DNA from: JARRON01 sp037383845
GTDB lineage: Bacteria; Pseudomonadota; Gammaproteobacteria; Steroidobacterales; XN24
NCBI GenBank assembly: GCA_037383845.1
Contig: JARRON010000037.1
Coordinates: forward strand, 1-39,434
Direction: 5' to 3'
Length of the DNA stretch: 39,434 nucleotides
Part shown: piece by piece, positions 23,707-32,356 of the stretch
Position numbering within the stretch: the stretch's first letter is position 1
How the letters are laid out: every line of letters starts with the position of its first letter
Position numbers and translations under genes: made by a program
The notes under the pieces: generated by a model
The model's input: the letters and a program-made list of their open reading frames with translations, nothing else
What the model was told of the DNA's origin: nothing
The model's database searches: none

Positions 23707-25239
23707 ATGAAAGACTGCCCGGTCATCGCGGAGACGTCGCCAGCAGGCGTAAGTGTCGAAGAAGGAAAGACTTATTACTGGTGTCGCTGCGGCAGATCGG
23801 CGAACCAGCCTTTCTGCGACGGGTCCCACAAGACGACGGATATCACGCCGCTGGCGTTTACGGCGGAGAAATCCGAGACGGTCTACCTGTGCCGCTGCAA
23901 GGGCACCGGCTCAGCGCCGTTTTGCGACGGCACCCACGCCAGGCTGGGCGACGTCAAGATCGGCGACCCGGTGCCCCGGGGCCACGACCAGGAGTCGCCG
24001 AAGGCTGAACCCACGGCGGAGGAACCCACGGTCGCCGCGATCCACGCCCTGGCGCGCCACGGATTGCCCGGCGCTCACGGGGAGATGGTGGCCATGGGTG
24101 TCCCCCGGAAGGACCTGCCCCACTGGGACGACATCCAGATTCTCACCGCGCAGCTGGCCAGGAAACCCCTCGAAGACGACACGCCGGTGGAGACCGGGCT
24201 CGTGATAGGGCCCCGGGCAGACAAGCCGCTGAAACTGGACATACCGCTGCTGGTATCCGATATGAGCTTCGGCGCCCTGTCCGAGGAAGCCAAGATCGCC
24301 CTGGCGCGGGGCGCGGAGATGGCCGGCACGGGGATCTGCTCCGGCGAGGGAGGCTCACTCAGGGAAGAACGGGAGGCCAACAGCCGCTACCTCTACGAGC
24401 TGGCCTCGGCGAAGTTCGGCTGGACGCCGGAACTTCTCCGGGAGATCCAGGCTTTCCACTTCAAGGGCGGCCAGGGCGCCAAGACCGGTACCGGAGGACA
24501 CCTGCCCGGGGAAAAGGTCACTGAAAAAATCGCGGAGACACGGGGCCTGAAAGCCGGCCAGGACGCCATTTCCCCTGCAACCTTCGACACGCCGTCGACG
24601 GTGAAGGAGTTCCGCCGCTTCGCCAACGAGGTCCGGGAGGCCACCGGCGGCATCCCCGTGGGCTTCAAGCTCTCCGCCAACCACATCGAGGACGACATCG
24701 ACTTCGCCCTGGAGGCTGGCGCCGACTACGTCATCCTGGACGGTCGCGGCGGCGGGACCGGTGCGGCACCGCGGATCTTCCGGGACCATATCAGCGTGCC
24801 CACGATCCCCGCCCTGGCCCGGGCCCGGGCCCACCTGGACCGGAAGGCCGGTCGGGACGTGACCCTGATCATCACCGGCGGGCTTCGAATGCCGGAGGAT
24901 TTCGTCAAGGCCATGGCGCTCGGTGCCGACGGCGTCGCCCTGGCCAATGCCGCCATCCAGGCGGTGGGCTGCGTGGGCGCGAGGATCTGCAATACCAACA
25001 ACTGTCCGAGCGGCGTGGCCACCCAGAAGCCGGAACTGCGGCGACGCCTGGACGTGGACACCGGCGCGGCCAGGCTGGACAGGTTCCTGCGCGCGGCCAC
25101 CCAGCTCATGCAGGTGATGGCCCGTGCCTGCGGACACGACAGCCTGGCAGGTTTCCGGGCGTCGGACCTGACGACGTGGAAACGGGAGATGGCCGAGCTC
25201 TCCGGCGTTGCCTACGGCGGCCTCGGCCGCAGGCGCTGA
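23707..25239 (+). CDS. Fusion of two CDGSH iron-sulfur domains to an FMN-binding glutamate synthase domain
   Basis: The 510-residue protein starts with two CDGSH-type 2Fe-2S domains: CRCGRSANQPFCDGSH (C26, C28, C37, H41) and CRCKGTGSAPFCDGTH (C62, C64, C73, H77). After a linker comes a glutamate-synthase-like TIM barrel (about 150-510) with LVSDMSFGALSEEAKIAL, GTGICSGEGG, FHFKGGQGAKTGTGGHLPG, DYVILDGRGGGTGAAP and GADGVALANA, covering the FMN and 2-oxoglutarate sites. A 3Fe-4S motif C-x5-C-x4-C (C422, C428, C433) precedes PSGVATQ. There is no glutaminase domain and no NADPH subunit nearby, so ammonia or a different amine donor may be used, with the CDGSH clusters as electron entry. The ATG at 23707 is chosen because homology begins there; the open frame to 23569 has no support. 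Confidence 0.9.
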   Translation: MKDCPVIAETSPAGVSVEEGKTYYWCRCGRSANQPFCDGSHKTTDITPLAFTAEKSETVYLCRCKGTGSAPFCDGTHARLGDVKIGDPVPRGHDQESPKAEPTAEEPTVAAIHALARHGLPGAHGEMVAMGVPRKDLPHWDDIQILTAQLARKPLEDDTPVETGLVIGPRADKPLKLDIPLLVSDMSFGALSEEAKIALARGAEMAGTGICSGEGGSLREEREANSRYLYELASAKFGWTPELLREIQAFHFKGGQGAKTGTGGHLPGEKVTEKIAETRGLKAGQDAISPATFDTPSTVKEFRRFANEVREATGGIPVGFKLSANHIEDDIDFALEAGADYVILDGRGGGTGAAPRIFRDHISVPTIPALARARAHLDRKAGRDVTLIITGGLRMPEDFVKAMALGADGVALANAAIQAVGCVGARICNTNNCPSGVATQKPELRRRLDVDTGAARLDRFLRAATQLMQVMARACGHDSLAGFRASDLTTWKREMAELSGVAYGGLGRRR

Positions 25240-25290
25240 TTAACGAACACGGCCGCCGCGGCACCCTGAAAGCAACTGGCAAGGCACACC

Positions 25291-26067
25291 ATGTTCCCTA
25301 TCCGAGACGACAATCCTCATTTCCTGACGCCCTACATCACCTACGCCATTATTGGGCTGAACGTGCTCGCATGGGTCTTGCTCCAGGGCATGGGCTCGGA
25401 GCCCGCCCTCTCCCGATCCATCTGTAACCTGGGACTCATTCCCGGCGAAGTCCTGCAGACCGTGCCCGCCGGAACCCGGATCCAGGTCTCTCCCGAAAGC
25501 ATCTGCGTCATCGGAGACAGCTCCAGCTGGTACACGGCGCTGACCTCCATGTTCATGCACGGCGGCTGGTTCCACATCATCGGCAACATGTGGTTCATGT
25601 GGATCTTCGGCAACAACGTCGAGGACTCCATGGGCCATACTCGCTTCGCGATCTTCTACATCCTGTGCGGCCTCGCGGCGGCGGCGCTGCAGACGGGTCT
25701 CGGACCGGACTCGGCCGTCCCCATGGTGGGCGCCTCGGGCGCGATCGGGGGCGTCATGGGCGCATACATCGTCCTGTATCCCCGGGTGCGGGTGCACCTG
25801 CTCGTCTTCCTCGGAATCATAGTCACCACCTTCGCCGTGCCCGCGGTGTTCATGCTCGGCTACTGGTTCGCCATACAGCTCATCAGCGGCTTTACCAGCA
25901 TCGGCAGGGAAGGCGGCGGCGTCGCCTTCTGGGCCCACGTGGGGGGATTCGTGGCAGGTGCCATCCTGGTGCTGCTGTTCAGAAAGCCGGAACTGGTGAA
26001 CCGCCATCCCTATCACGGATGGCAGAAGCGTCCCGAGTCCATGAACGCGTGGCAGCGGCTGCGCTGA
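25291..26067 (+). CDS. Rhomboid family intramembrane serine protease
   Basis: The 258-residue protein has about six or seven membrane segments and the rhomboid catalytic dyad: S149 in GASGAIGGVMGAY and H216 in FWAHVGGFVAGA. The oxyanion-hole region HGGWFHIIGNMWFMWIFGNN (90-109) with the conserved HxxxN is also present. Bacterial rhomboids cleave transmembrane helices of substrate proteins. A periplasmic loop of about 45 residues between the first and second span (33-78) contains two cysteines (C45, C72) that could form a disulfide. The ATG at 25291 is the first in frame; a weak AAGG lies upstream. The gene follows the CDGSH fusion after 51 bp on the same strand. The substrate is unknown. Confidence 0.93.
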   Translation: MFPIRDDNPHFLTPYITYAIIGLNVLAWVLLQGMGSEPALSRSICNLGLIPGEVLQTVPAGTRIQVSPESICVIGDSSSWYTALTSMFMHGGWFHIIGNMWFMWIFGNNVEDSMGHTRFAIFYILCGLAAAALQTGLGPDSAVPMVGASGAIGGVMGAYIVLYPRVRVHLLVFLGIIVTTFAVPAVFMLGYWFAIQLISGFTSIGREGGGVAFWAHVGGFVAGAILVLLFRKPELVNRHPYHGWQKRPESMNAWQRLR

Positions 26068-26189
26068 CCCGGCCCCGCTGCTGCCCTGCCATCCCGCGGC
26101 CGCTCGCTGCTCGCCTCGGCGGTGACCCGGTGCCGGCAAGACAGCCGGCCTCAAGAACCGGTCCCGTCGCAACTGCCCCATGGCGTCAG

Positions 26190-26245
26190 CGTAAGTATAT
26201 TCACCGATAGTTTCCTCCCTGTATTCAACTAGTTAGATATCAGGG
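26190..26245 (+). promoter_or_regulatory. AT-rich promoter-like region before an exported protein gene
   Basis: This is one of the few AT-rich islands in the window, with TATATT at 26197 and TAGATAT near 26234 as possible -10 elements. No clear -35 can be assigned by eye. It ends 10 bp before the ATG at 26255, with CAGGGAGTGAG as ribosome binding site. Confidence 0.4.
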
Positions 26246-26254
26246 AGTGAGAAC

Positions 26255-27229
26255 ATGAACAGACGGTTCCGCCGTTCTGGCCGAAGGTTCGCGGCCCTGG
26301 TCCTTTCAGTGTGCGCCGCGGGTGGATGGACATCCCCGCTTGCCCACGAACCCCAGCAGACGACTGCGGTCCCGGGCTTCCGGCCCGAGAGCCCTTACGC
26401 CGCAGAATTCGTTGATTCCCTTTCCGCTGCGGAGATTGCTGTTCTTCCGACGCTCGTCAGACGCGCGGAGCGGACGGCCCACTCGTTTTCATCACAGCGA
26501 CAGATCGTCGCGGAGCTGAACGAGTCGCGCATCACCACGGCACTGACGAAGCGCAGGCGAATCGAGATGGGCTCGCTGCAGCGAGCCTCCCAGTGGGACC
26601 TCTTCCAGTACGGTCTCGACACGATCGCCGAACAGCTCCAGGGCTACGATACAGGCGCCGACTACACGCTGGTCATGGAGATCCTCGTTCCCGGCGACCA
26701 GGCGGTCTTTGGTATCGAGGTCTACATTCTGGACAGTCAGCGGCGCAGCGCTTTCTCATTCCTTCTGAACTCTCACCACCAGATGTTCGCCGAGGCAAAG
26801 CTCGTCGCCCGGGACAAGTCCGAGGCGTCCAGGCAGGAGATGATCGGCAAAGCCACGCAAGTCGGGCTCGCGGCGTTCAGGGCCCAGCTCGAGCGGGCGC
26901 CGCAGCCCCGGTTCAGTGAAGTCCGTCTCGATGAGAACAGTTCCCGGGTGACCATCGACACCGCCGGGTATCCGGGGCTGGCCGCCGAAAAGGCCATGGC
27001 GCTGATGTGCGAATCCGCGCGGCTCACCGTCGACCGGGGTTTCCGGTTCTTCAGGATCGATCAGCAGGCCACGGGCCCCGGGAGTCAGAGCAGTTTCAGG
27101 ATCACGTTCTTCCACGAGGTGCCGGAGGACGTGCCGGTGGCAGACCTGATCGGCGCCGATGCGCTCGGGGATGCGGAGCTTATGAACGCGGCAATAGATG
27201 CCCAGGAGATCATCCAGTTCTGCCGTTAG
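26255..27229 (+). CDS. Exported protein of unknown function
   Basis: I do not recognise this 324-residue protein. It has a basic N-terminus (MNRRFRRSGRR) and a signal peptide of about 31 residues ending in TSPLAHE. The mature part has no membrane spans or lipobox. It seems to consist of two halves: an alpha/beta segment with GADYTLVMEILVPGDQAVFG and IEVYILDSQRRSAFSFLLN strands, and a C-terminal half with SRVTIDTAGYPGL and FRITFFHEVPEDVPVADL. Two cysteines remain late in the protein (in MALMCESARL and at the C-terminus, FCR), which could pair. The start is well supported by GGGAG and the AT-rich upstream region. It stands alone between the rhomboid gene and the convergent Mrp operon. Confidence 0.75.
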   Translation: MNRRFRRSGRRFAALVLSVCAAGGWTSPLAHEPQQTTAVPGFRPESPYAAEFVDSLSAAEIAVLPTLVRRAERTAHSFSSQRQIVAELNESRITTALTKRRRIEMGSLQRASQWDLFQYGLDTIAEQLQGYDTGADYTLVMEILVPGDQAVFGIEVYILDSQRRSAFSFLLNSHHQMFAEAKLVARDKSEASRQEMIGKATQVGLAAFRAQLERAPQPRFSEVRLDENSSRVTIDTAGYPGLAAEKAMALMCESARLTVDRGFRFFRIDQQATGPGSQSSFRITFFHEVPEDVPVADLIGADALGDAELMNAAIDAQEIIQFCR

Positions 27230-27392
27230 CTCTCTGGCGCGTGCCGCCCGGAACCTGAAAAACCGACGCCGCTCGGGAAACCGGCCACGGCCGACCGGGC
27301 AATCATCGTGACACCTGCTCTGCGCGGAGGTCGCTACCCTCTGTCGACGGAACCGGCCCGCCTGGCACAGCTCGCAGGCGCAGCGGCCGGCC

Positions 27393-29084
27393 TCAGTCGA
27401 TGTAATAGAAGGTGACGTAGGCGATGAGCAGCACGGCGATCCAGATGGCCGTGGTGCCAATGGGCCAGGCCTGGGCGAAGACGCCCCGGGGCGACCCGCC
27501 GAAGTAGAACCTGGCCCTGCCCCCCAGCCGCCCGAGCAGCCTTTCCCCCAGGCCCGCCAGCGCCGCGCCGGCCCCCCTGAGCCCGGACTCAATGGCCAGC
27601 CAGCCGCGCTTGAGCCCGACGCGCCATATCCAGTCCGTGTCCAGCGTCAGCGTCTCGGTCCGACGCATCATCGGCAGGAGCAGGAAGAACGCAAGGCCGC
27701 TGAACAGGAGCAGCTGGAGGTAGAAGACCACTTTGCCGGGCGCGTAGGCCTGGTAGTCCACGGGGTACGGCAGGAAACGGTAAAGCAGCTCCGGCGCAAT
27801 CCCGAAGAGAATGCACAGGGCAGAGAACAGGACCATCGCCACGGCCATGTTCCAGGGGGCGTCTTTCGGCCGCAGGCCGGAATCACGCTGGAAGAACACG
27901 AACCAGGGGAACTTGATGCCCGCGTGGAGGAAGACGCCCGCCGACGCCGCGGCAAGCAGGAAGTAGACCGTCACCAGCCCCTCGTCCGCCGCGGCCTGGG
28001 AGATCAGGGTCTTGGTGGTAAACCCGGACGTCAGGGGAAAACCGGAGATCGCCAGCGCACCAACGATTCCGCAAACCGTGGTCAGGGGCATGGTCCGGAA
28101 AAGTCCCCCCACCTCGGTGCACTTGTTGCACCCCGTGCGGTATACGACGACGCCGGCGCTCATGAACAGCAGCGCCTTGTAGATGATGTGGGCAAAGGCA
28201 TGGGCCGCGGCGCCGTTAATCGCCATCTGGGTTCCGATCCCGACGGCGCAGACCATGAAGCCCACCTGGTTGACGATGGAGAAGGACAGGATGCGGCGGA
28301 TGTCGTTCTCCAGAAGGGCGTAGATGATGCCGTACATGACCATGTAGAGGCCCACGCCGATCAGAACAGGCTCGCCCGGGAAAAGCAGGATCAGCGCCAG
28401 TACGGCGGTCTTGGTCGTGAATGCCGACAGGAAGACGGATCCCGTGGGACTGGAGCGCGGATAGGCATCCGACAGCCATGCGGAGATCGGGGGTGCCGCG
28501 GCGTTGATCAGTATGCCGGCCAGGAGCATCCAGGTATCGAAGTTCGTCGCCAGCATCGGCTGGACGTCGAGAGAGCCCGTGTGGACGTAGACGCCCTCGA
28601 TGCCGACTTTCAGGATGACCCCTCCCAGCAGGTGCATGATGGCGTAGCGGATACCGGCCGCGCGGGCGCCCGGCGTGCGACCTGACCAGACGATCACCGT
28701 GGAAAAGAGGGCCATCAGCTCCCAGAAAAGGAACAGGCTGATGAGATCGCCCGCGAAGCTCACCCCGATGGCGCCCGCCGCGTAGGCGAATGCCGCTGCC
28801 AGTTCGTACCACCGTGCCTGGCGGAATGCGAACAGTCCCCCACCGAAGGCCATGATGGCGAAGATGGTGGCAAACAGGCGCCTGACCGGGCTGCCCTCGA
28901 CGGGCTCGATGGGATACTCGAGGAAACTGAAGGTCAGCGCGACGCCGTCGGGCACCTGCCAGATGGCCGCCAGCGTCAGCAAAGGGGCGAGCAACACCAC
29001 GGCGGTTCGCCAGGCACCCCGGGCCGGACCGATCAGTAGCGCCCCGAGCAGCAGGATCAGTGCCGGTGGGAGAATGTCAAACAT
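27393..29084 (-). CDS. Mrp/Mnh antiporter D-type subunit, third copy, with altered pump residues
   Basis: A 563-residue membrane protein of the NuoL/M/N-MrpD family, last gene of the operon. It has the family core with E122 in LFLFWELMAL and the TM8-type lysine K225 in SAFTTKTAVLAL. At the position of the TM7 lysine (K225 in D1, K223 in D2) it has N195, and the histidine of the next motif (HVWLP/HRWLP) is S201 in INAAAPPISAWLSDAYPR. The C-terminus is extended by a region with an amphipathic part (about 465-530) and a final span (about 538-560), reminiscent of MrpA/NuoL-type tails. The ATG at 29084 overlaps the stop of the small upstream gene by 8 bp. It probably forms the distal antiporter module of the complex, with reduced or different ion transfer. 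Confidence 0.88.
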   Translation of the reverse strand: MFDILPPALILLLGALLIGPARGAWRTAVVLLAPLLTLAAIWQVPDGVALTFSFLEYPIEPVEGSPVRRLFATIFAIMAFGGGLFAFRQARWYELAAAFAYAAGAIGVSFAGDLISLFLFWELMALFSTVIVWSGRTPGARAAGIRYAIMHLLGGVILKVGIEGVYVHTGSLDVQPMLATNFDTWMLLAGILINAAAPPISAWLSDAYPRSSPTGSVFLSAFTTKTAVLALILLFPGEPVLIGVGLYMVMYGIIYALLENDIRRILSFSIVNQVGFMVCAVGIGTQMAINGAAAHAFAHIIYKALLFMSAGVVVYRTGCNKCTEVGGLFRTMPLTTVCGIVGALAISGFPLTSGFTTKTLISQAAADEGLVTVYFLLAAASAGVFLHAGIKFPWFVFFQRDSGLRPKDAPWNMAVAMVLFSALCILFGIAPELLYRFLPYPVDYQAYAPGKVVFYLQLLLFSGLAFFLLLPMMRRTETLTLDTDWIWRVGLKRGWLAIESGLRGAGAALAGLGERLLGRLGGRARFYFGGSPRGVFAQAWPIGTTAIWIAVLLIAYVTFYYID

Positions 29085-29382
29085 CCTCGTCGACCCCGTA
29101 GTAGGTTTCTTCCCGTTTCAGAAAGCGCCCGAGGACCTTTGCGAATGCGACCATCGCGAAGCAGGCCAGGAAGCCGTAGGCCGCACCGAAACCGAACCAC
29201 CCGTCGACAGTGAAATAGCCCTTGACCTTGACGACCAGCTGAGCCGCTACCGACAGCGCGAGTACGGCAGCGAACACCCGCCAGAGCAGACGGATGGTCG
29301 ACGGTCTGGCAAGCCAGGCGTCGGATTCGCCGGGGTGAACCCCGGAACCCGGATCGGAAGACTTGTCGTTGAGACGGGTCAT
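29077..29382 (-). CDS. Small two-span membrane protein of the Mrp operon
   Basis: A 101-residue protein encoded between two D-type antiporter subunits. It overlaps the upstream D gene by an ATGA junction and the downstream D gene by 8 bp, so it is translated as part of the operon. A hydrophilic N-terminus (1-28) is followed by two hydrophobic segments, about 33-52 (LLWRVFAAVLALSVAAQLVV) and 60-83, and a charged tail ending KREETYYGVDEDV. I do not recognise a family. Its position suggests an accessory subunit linking the second and third antiporter modules. It is too short to be a remnant of an MrpA subunit. Confidence 0.8.
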   Translation of the reverse strand: MTRLNDKSSDPGSGVHPGESDAWLARPSTIRLLWRVFAAVLALSVAAQLVVKVKGYFTVDGWFGFGAAYGFLACFAMVAFAKVLGRFLKREETYYGVDEDV

Positions 29383-30866
29383 GGGACCTCCTCTCCGGCC
29401 AGCCCGGCCTGCACGAGCTGGGACTCGAGCTCGACAAGGGGCCCGTTGAAAAAGAAGAACGCCAGCGTCAGAACGGCGGTCACGGCCAGGGCCAGCACCG
29501 CGGCGAAGGGGGCTTCACCATGCTGCTTGTTCGCGGGGGTGTGGTCATGCCCGAACCAGGCGGCAAACACGACCGGGAGGAAGTAAGCGGCGTTCAGGGC
29601 CGTGCTCGCAATGACCGTGCCCAGCACCAGGTAGTTGTCGGCCTGGAAAGCGCCGGCCAGGATGTACCACTTCGAGACGAAGCCGCCGGTTGGCGGAACG
29701 CCGATCATGCTGAGCGCGCCGATGGTAAACGCGGTCATGGTGACAGGCATGCGCCTGCCGATGCCCCTGAGCTGAACCAGCTCGGTCTTCTTCGACGCGG
29801 TGTAGATGGCGCCTGCCGCGAAGAACAGGGTGATCTTGCCGAAAGCGTGCGCGACCATGTGAATGGCTGCACCGACCTCCGCCAGCGGCTTCAGGGTCGC
29901 CGAGGCCAGTACAACGTAGGAGAGCTGGCTGATGGTGGAATACGCCAGCATCCTCTTCAGGTTCTGCTGCTTCAGGGCCACCACGCTGGCGGCGATGATG
30001 GTGAACGCTGCGGCAACCGTCAGCCAGCTGCTGCTGGGGGCCGAGAAGAGGAAGTCGACGCCGAAAACGTAGACGATCACCTTGGTGATCACGAAGACGC
30101 CGGCCTTCACCACCGCCACCGCATGCAGAAGCGCGCTGACCGGCGTCGGGGCGACCATCGCGGCCGGCAGCCACCGGTGCACCGGCATCACCGCCGCCTT
30201 GGCGGTGCCGAAGACGAACAGCCCCAGGAGCAGCCCGATGGCAGGCCCTTCCAGGCGACCGGCCAGGATGCCCCCCGGAGTGAAGTCGCCCGTGCCCGCC
30301 AGCACGTACGTCCAGACGATGGCGGGGAGCAGCAGGCCGATAGACGCGAAGATCAGGAGTCCCAGGTAGACCCGTGCCGAGCGCACCGTCGCCTGGTCGC
30401 CCTTGTGGGCCACCAGCGGATAGGTGGAAAGGGTCAGCATCTCGTAGAACAGGAACAGCGTGAAAAGGTTGGCCGCCAGCGCGACGCCCATGGTGGCGGC
30501 CAGGGACACCGCGAACATCACGTAGAAGCGGGTCTGATGCTTCTCCCGGTTGCCCCGCATGTAGCCGATGGAGTAGACGGAGTTGATCAGCCACAGGCCG
30601 GACGCCAGGGCAGCGAACATCATGCCCAGGGGCTCCAGCCTCAGCCCGAGCGAAATGCCGGGCAGTACTTCACCCAGCGTCATCCCGGGGCGCTCGCCGG
30701 CAAAGACCTCGGGCAGGAGGCTCCAGACCACCACGATCAGGGTGACAGCCGTCAGCAATGTCATGGCTTCCCGGAAGTTGGGGCCCACCCGGCCCCCGAG
30801 GCCGATCAGGATCGCGCCGAGCAGCGGGACGGCCACCGCCAGCACAAGGTTGGCGTCCCCGGTCAC
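29379..30866 (-). CDS. mrpD: Mrp/Mnh Na+/H+ antiporter subunit D, second copy
   Basis: The 495-residue protein is a canonical MrpD/NuoM-like antiporter subunit with about 14 spans. Pump residues are present: E142 in LFLFYEMLTL, K223 and H230 in GTAKAAVMPVHRWLP, and K254 in HAVAVVKAGVF. LKRMLAYSTISQLSYV and AFTIGALSMIGVPPTGGF are further family motifs. The start is a GTG at 30866 inside a GTGA overlap with the stop of the preceding D gene, so I reject the longer open frame to 31292, which runs through that gene in another frame. The protein moves protons or sodium across the inner membrane as part of the multi-subunit Mrp complex. Confidence 0.93.
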   Translation of the reverse strand: MTGDANLVLAVAVPLLGAILIGLGGRVGPNFREAMTLLTAVTLIVVVWSLLPEVFAGERPGMTLGEVLPGISLGLRLEPLGMMFAALASGLWLINSVYSIGYMRGNREKHQTRFYVMFAVSLAATMGVALAANLFTLFLFYEMLTLSTYPLVAHKGDQATVRSARVYLGLLIFASIGLLLPAIVWTYVLAGTGDFTPGGILAGRLEGPAIGLLLGLFVFGTAKAAVMPVHRWLPAAMVAPTPVSALLHAVAVVKAGVFVITKVIVYVFGVDFLFSAPSSSWLTVAAAFTIIAASVVALKQQNLKRMLAYSTISQLSYVVLASATLKPLAEVGAAIHMVAHAFGKITLFFAAGAIYTASKKTELVQLRGIGRRMPVTMTAFTIGALSMIGVPPTGGFVSKWYILAGAFQADNYLVLGTVIASTALNAAYFLPVVFAAWFGHDHTPANKQHGEAPFAAVLALAVTAVLTLAFFFFNGPLVELESQLVQAGLAGEEVP

Positions 30867-32356
30867 GGTGTCTCTCCGAGAAGCATCCGGGCGCCACGGG
30901 ACGCAAGGGTGGTTTGCAGCCACGGTGCCAGGCCGAAGTAGATGTTGGCCAGCGCAGCCAGCCACGTCACGGCAAGCATGAGCGCCGGTGCCTCCCTGGC
31001 CTGGACCTGCTCGCCCTCCGGCTGCCGGAACCATGTGGTCTCGACGACGCGCCAGACATAGGCCACGGTCATGAGCGAGCCGAGGACGATGACGGCCACC
31101 AGCAGCCATCCGGCGCCACCCATCTCCAGGCTCGCGGAGATGAGATACCACTTGCTGGTAAAGCCGGCGGTGCCCGGGATGCCGATCAGGCTGAGCCCGC
31201 CCACGATGAACGCCCCCATGGTCCACGGCATCTGCCTGGCCGCGCCGGCCAGGCCGGACAGCTCCACGGTGGCGAAACGCATGGCCAGGCACATCACCGC
31301 CAGGAAGAGCGTTCCCTTCGCCAGCGCATGATTGAACATGTGCATGAGGCTCGCCGTCAGGCCGAGCTGGGAGACCATGCTTGCACCCAGCAGGATGAAC
31401 CCCACCTGCGCGACCGACGAGTAAGCCAGCAGTCGCTTGAGATTGGGCTCGAACATCGCCACGGCGGAGGCCGCGAGGATGCCCAGGATGGCCAGCGGCA
31501 TCAGGAACGCCGCAAACTGGGCCTCGTGACCCAGGAGATTCTGCTGGAACACGACGAAGTCGAAAGCCAGCAGTACGTAAATGGACACCTTGGTCGCACA
31601 GGCCGCCAGGAACACCGTCGCCGCGTGGGGCGCGTAGTTGTACGCGTTCGGCAGCCAGACATGCAGGGGGAAGACGGCCGCCTTCAGTCCAAGACCCACC
31701 GTGATGAACCCGGCCGCCACCAGGATCGGCCGGAGATCCTCCACGTCCTGTATGCGCACCTGGATGTCCGCCAGGTTCAGGGTGCCCGTCATCATGTAGA
31801 CGAGGCCGACGCCGATGAGATAGAAGGTCGCGCCGATGGTGCCCATGATCAGGTACTTGAAGACCGCGGGCATGGCGCGCCGGTTCGGCCCGCCGGCGAC
31901 CAGGATGTAGCTGGCCAGCGACGAGATTTCCATGAACACGAAGATATTGAACGCGTCACCCGAGACCAGGATGCCGGACAGGCCGGCCAGCACCAGCAGC
32001 CAGGCGGTCAGGAACAGCGGCTGGCGCTCCGTCTCCAGCTGCTGGTCCAGGCTTGCCTTGCCGGCCAGCAGCGCGAGCGTCGAGGCCCCGGTCAGAACGA
32101 GAAGCAGCAGCGCCCCGAAGCTGTCGACACTGAGCTCGATACCGTAGGGCGCAGCCCAGGCGCCGAGCTCGTACTGCACGGGCTCCCCGGCAAGCACCTG
32201 TGCCGCGAGAGACAGCGCGATCACGAGCGCCATGACACTGGTCGCGGTGGCGGCGCCCCAGGCAAGGCCGCTGGGCCGCAGGATCATCACCAGGGGCGAG
32301 ACCAGCAGCGGCACCACGACCTGCAGCACGGGCAGGTGCGTGTTAAGTGTCGTCAC
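30863..32356 (-). CDS. mrpD: Mrp/Mnh Na+/H+ antiporter subunit D, first copy
   Basis: The 497-residue protein follows mrpC as in classical Mrp operons and is the best candidate for the true MrpD. Pump residues: E143 in NIFVFMEISSLASY, K225 and H232 in GLKAAVFPLHVWLP, K256 in AACATKVSIYVL. Also seen are PNLKRLLAYSSVAQVGF and GGLSLIGIPGTAGFTSKWY. The GTG at 32356 overlaps the mrpC stop in GTGA; no separate Shine-Dalgarno is needed with coupling. The longer open frame to 32731 simply continues antisense-free through mrpC in another frame and is not real. Member of the inner-membrane Mrp complex. Confidence 0.94.
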   Translation of the reverse strand: MTTLNTHLPVLQVVVPLLVSPLVMILRPSGLAWGAATATSVMALVIALSLAAQVLAGEPVQYELGAWAAPYGIELSVDSFGALLLLVLTGASTLALLAGKASLDQQLETERQPLFLTAWLLVLAGLSGILVSGDAFNIFVFMEISSLASYILVAGGPNRRAMPAVFKYLIMGTIGATFYLIGVGLVYMMTGTLNLADIQVRIQDVEDLRPILVAAGFITVGLGLKAAVFPLHVWLPNAYNYAPHAATVFLAACATKVSIYVLLAFDFVVFQQNLLGHEAQFAAFLMPLAILGILAASAVAMFEPNLKRLLAYSSVAQVGFILLGASMVSQLGLTASLMHMFNHALAKGTLFLAVMCLAMRFATVELSGLAGAARQMPWTMGAFIVGGLSLIGIPGTAGFTSKWYLISASLEMGGAGWLLVAVIVLGSLMTVAYVWRVVETTWFRQPEGEQVQAREAPALMLAVTWLAALANIYFGLAPWLQTTLASRGARMLLGETP

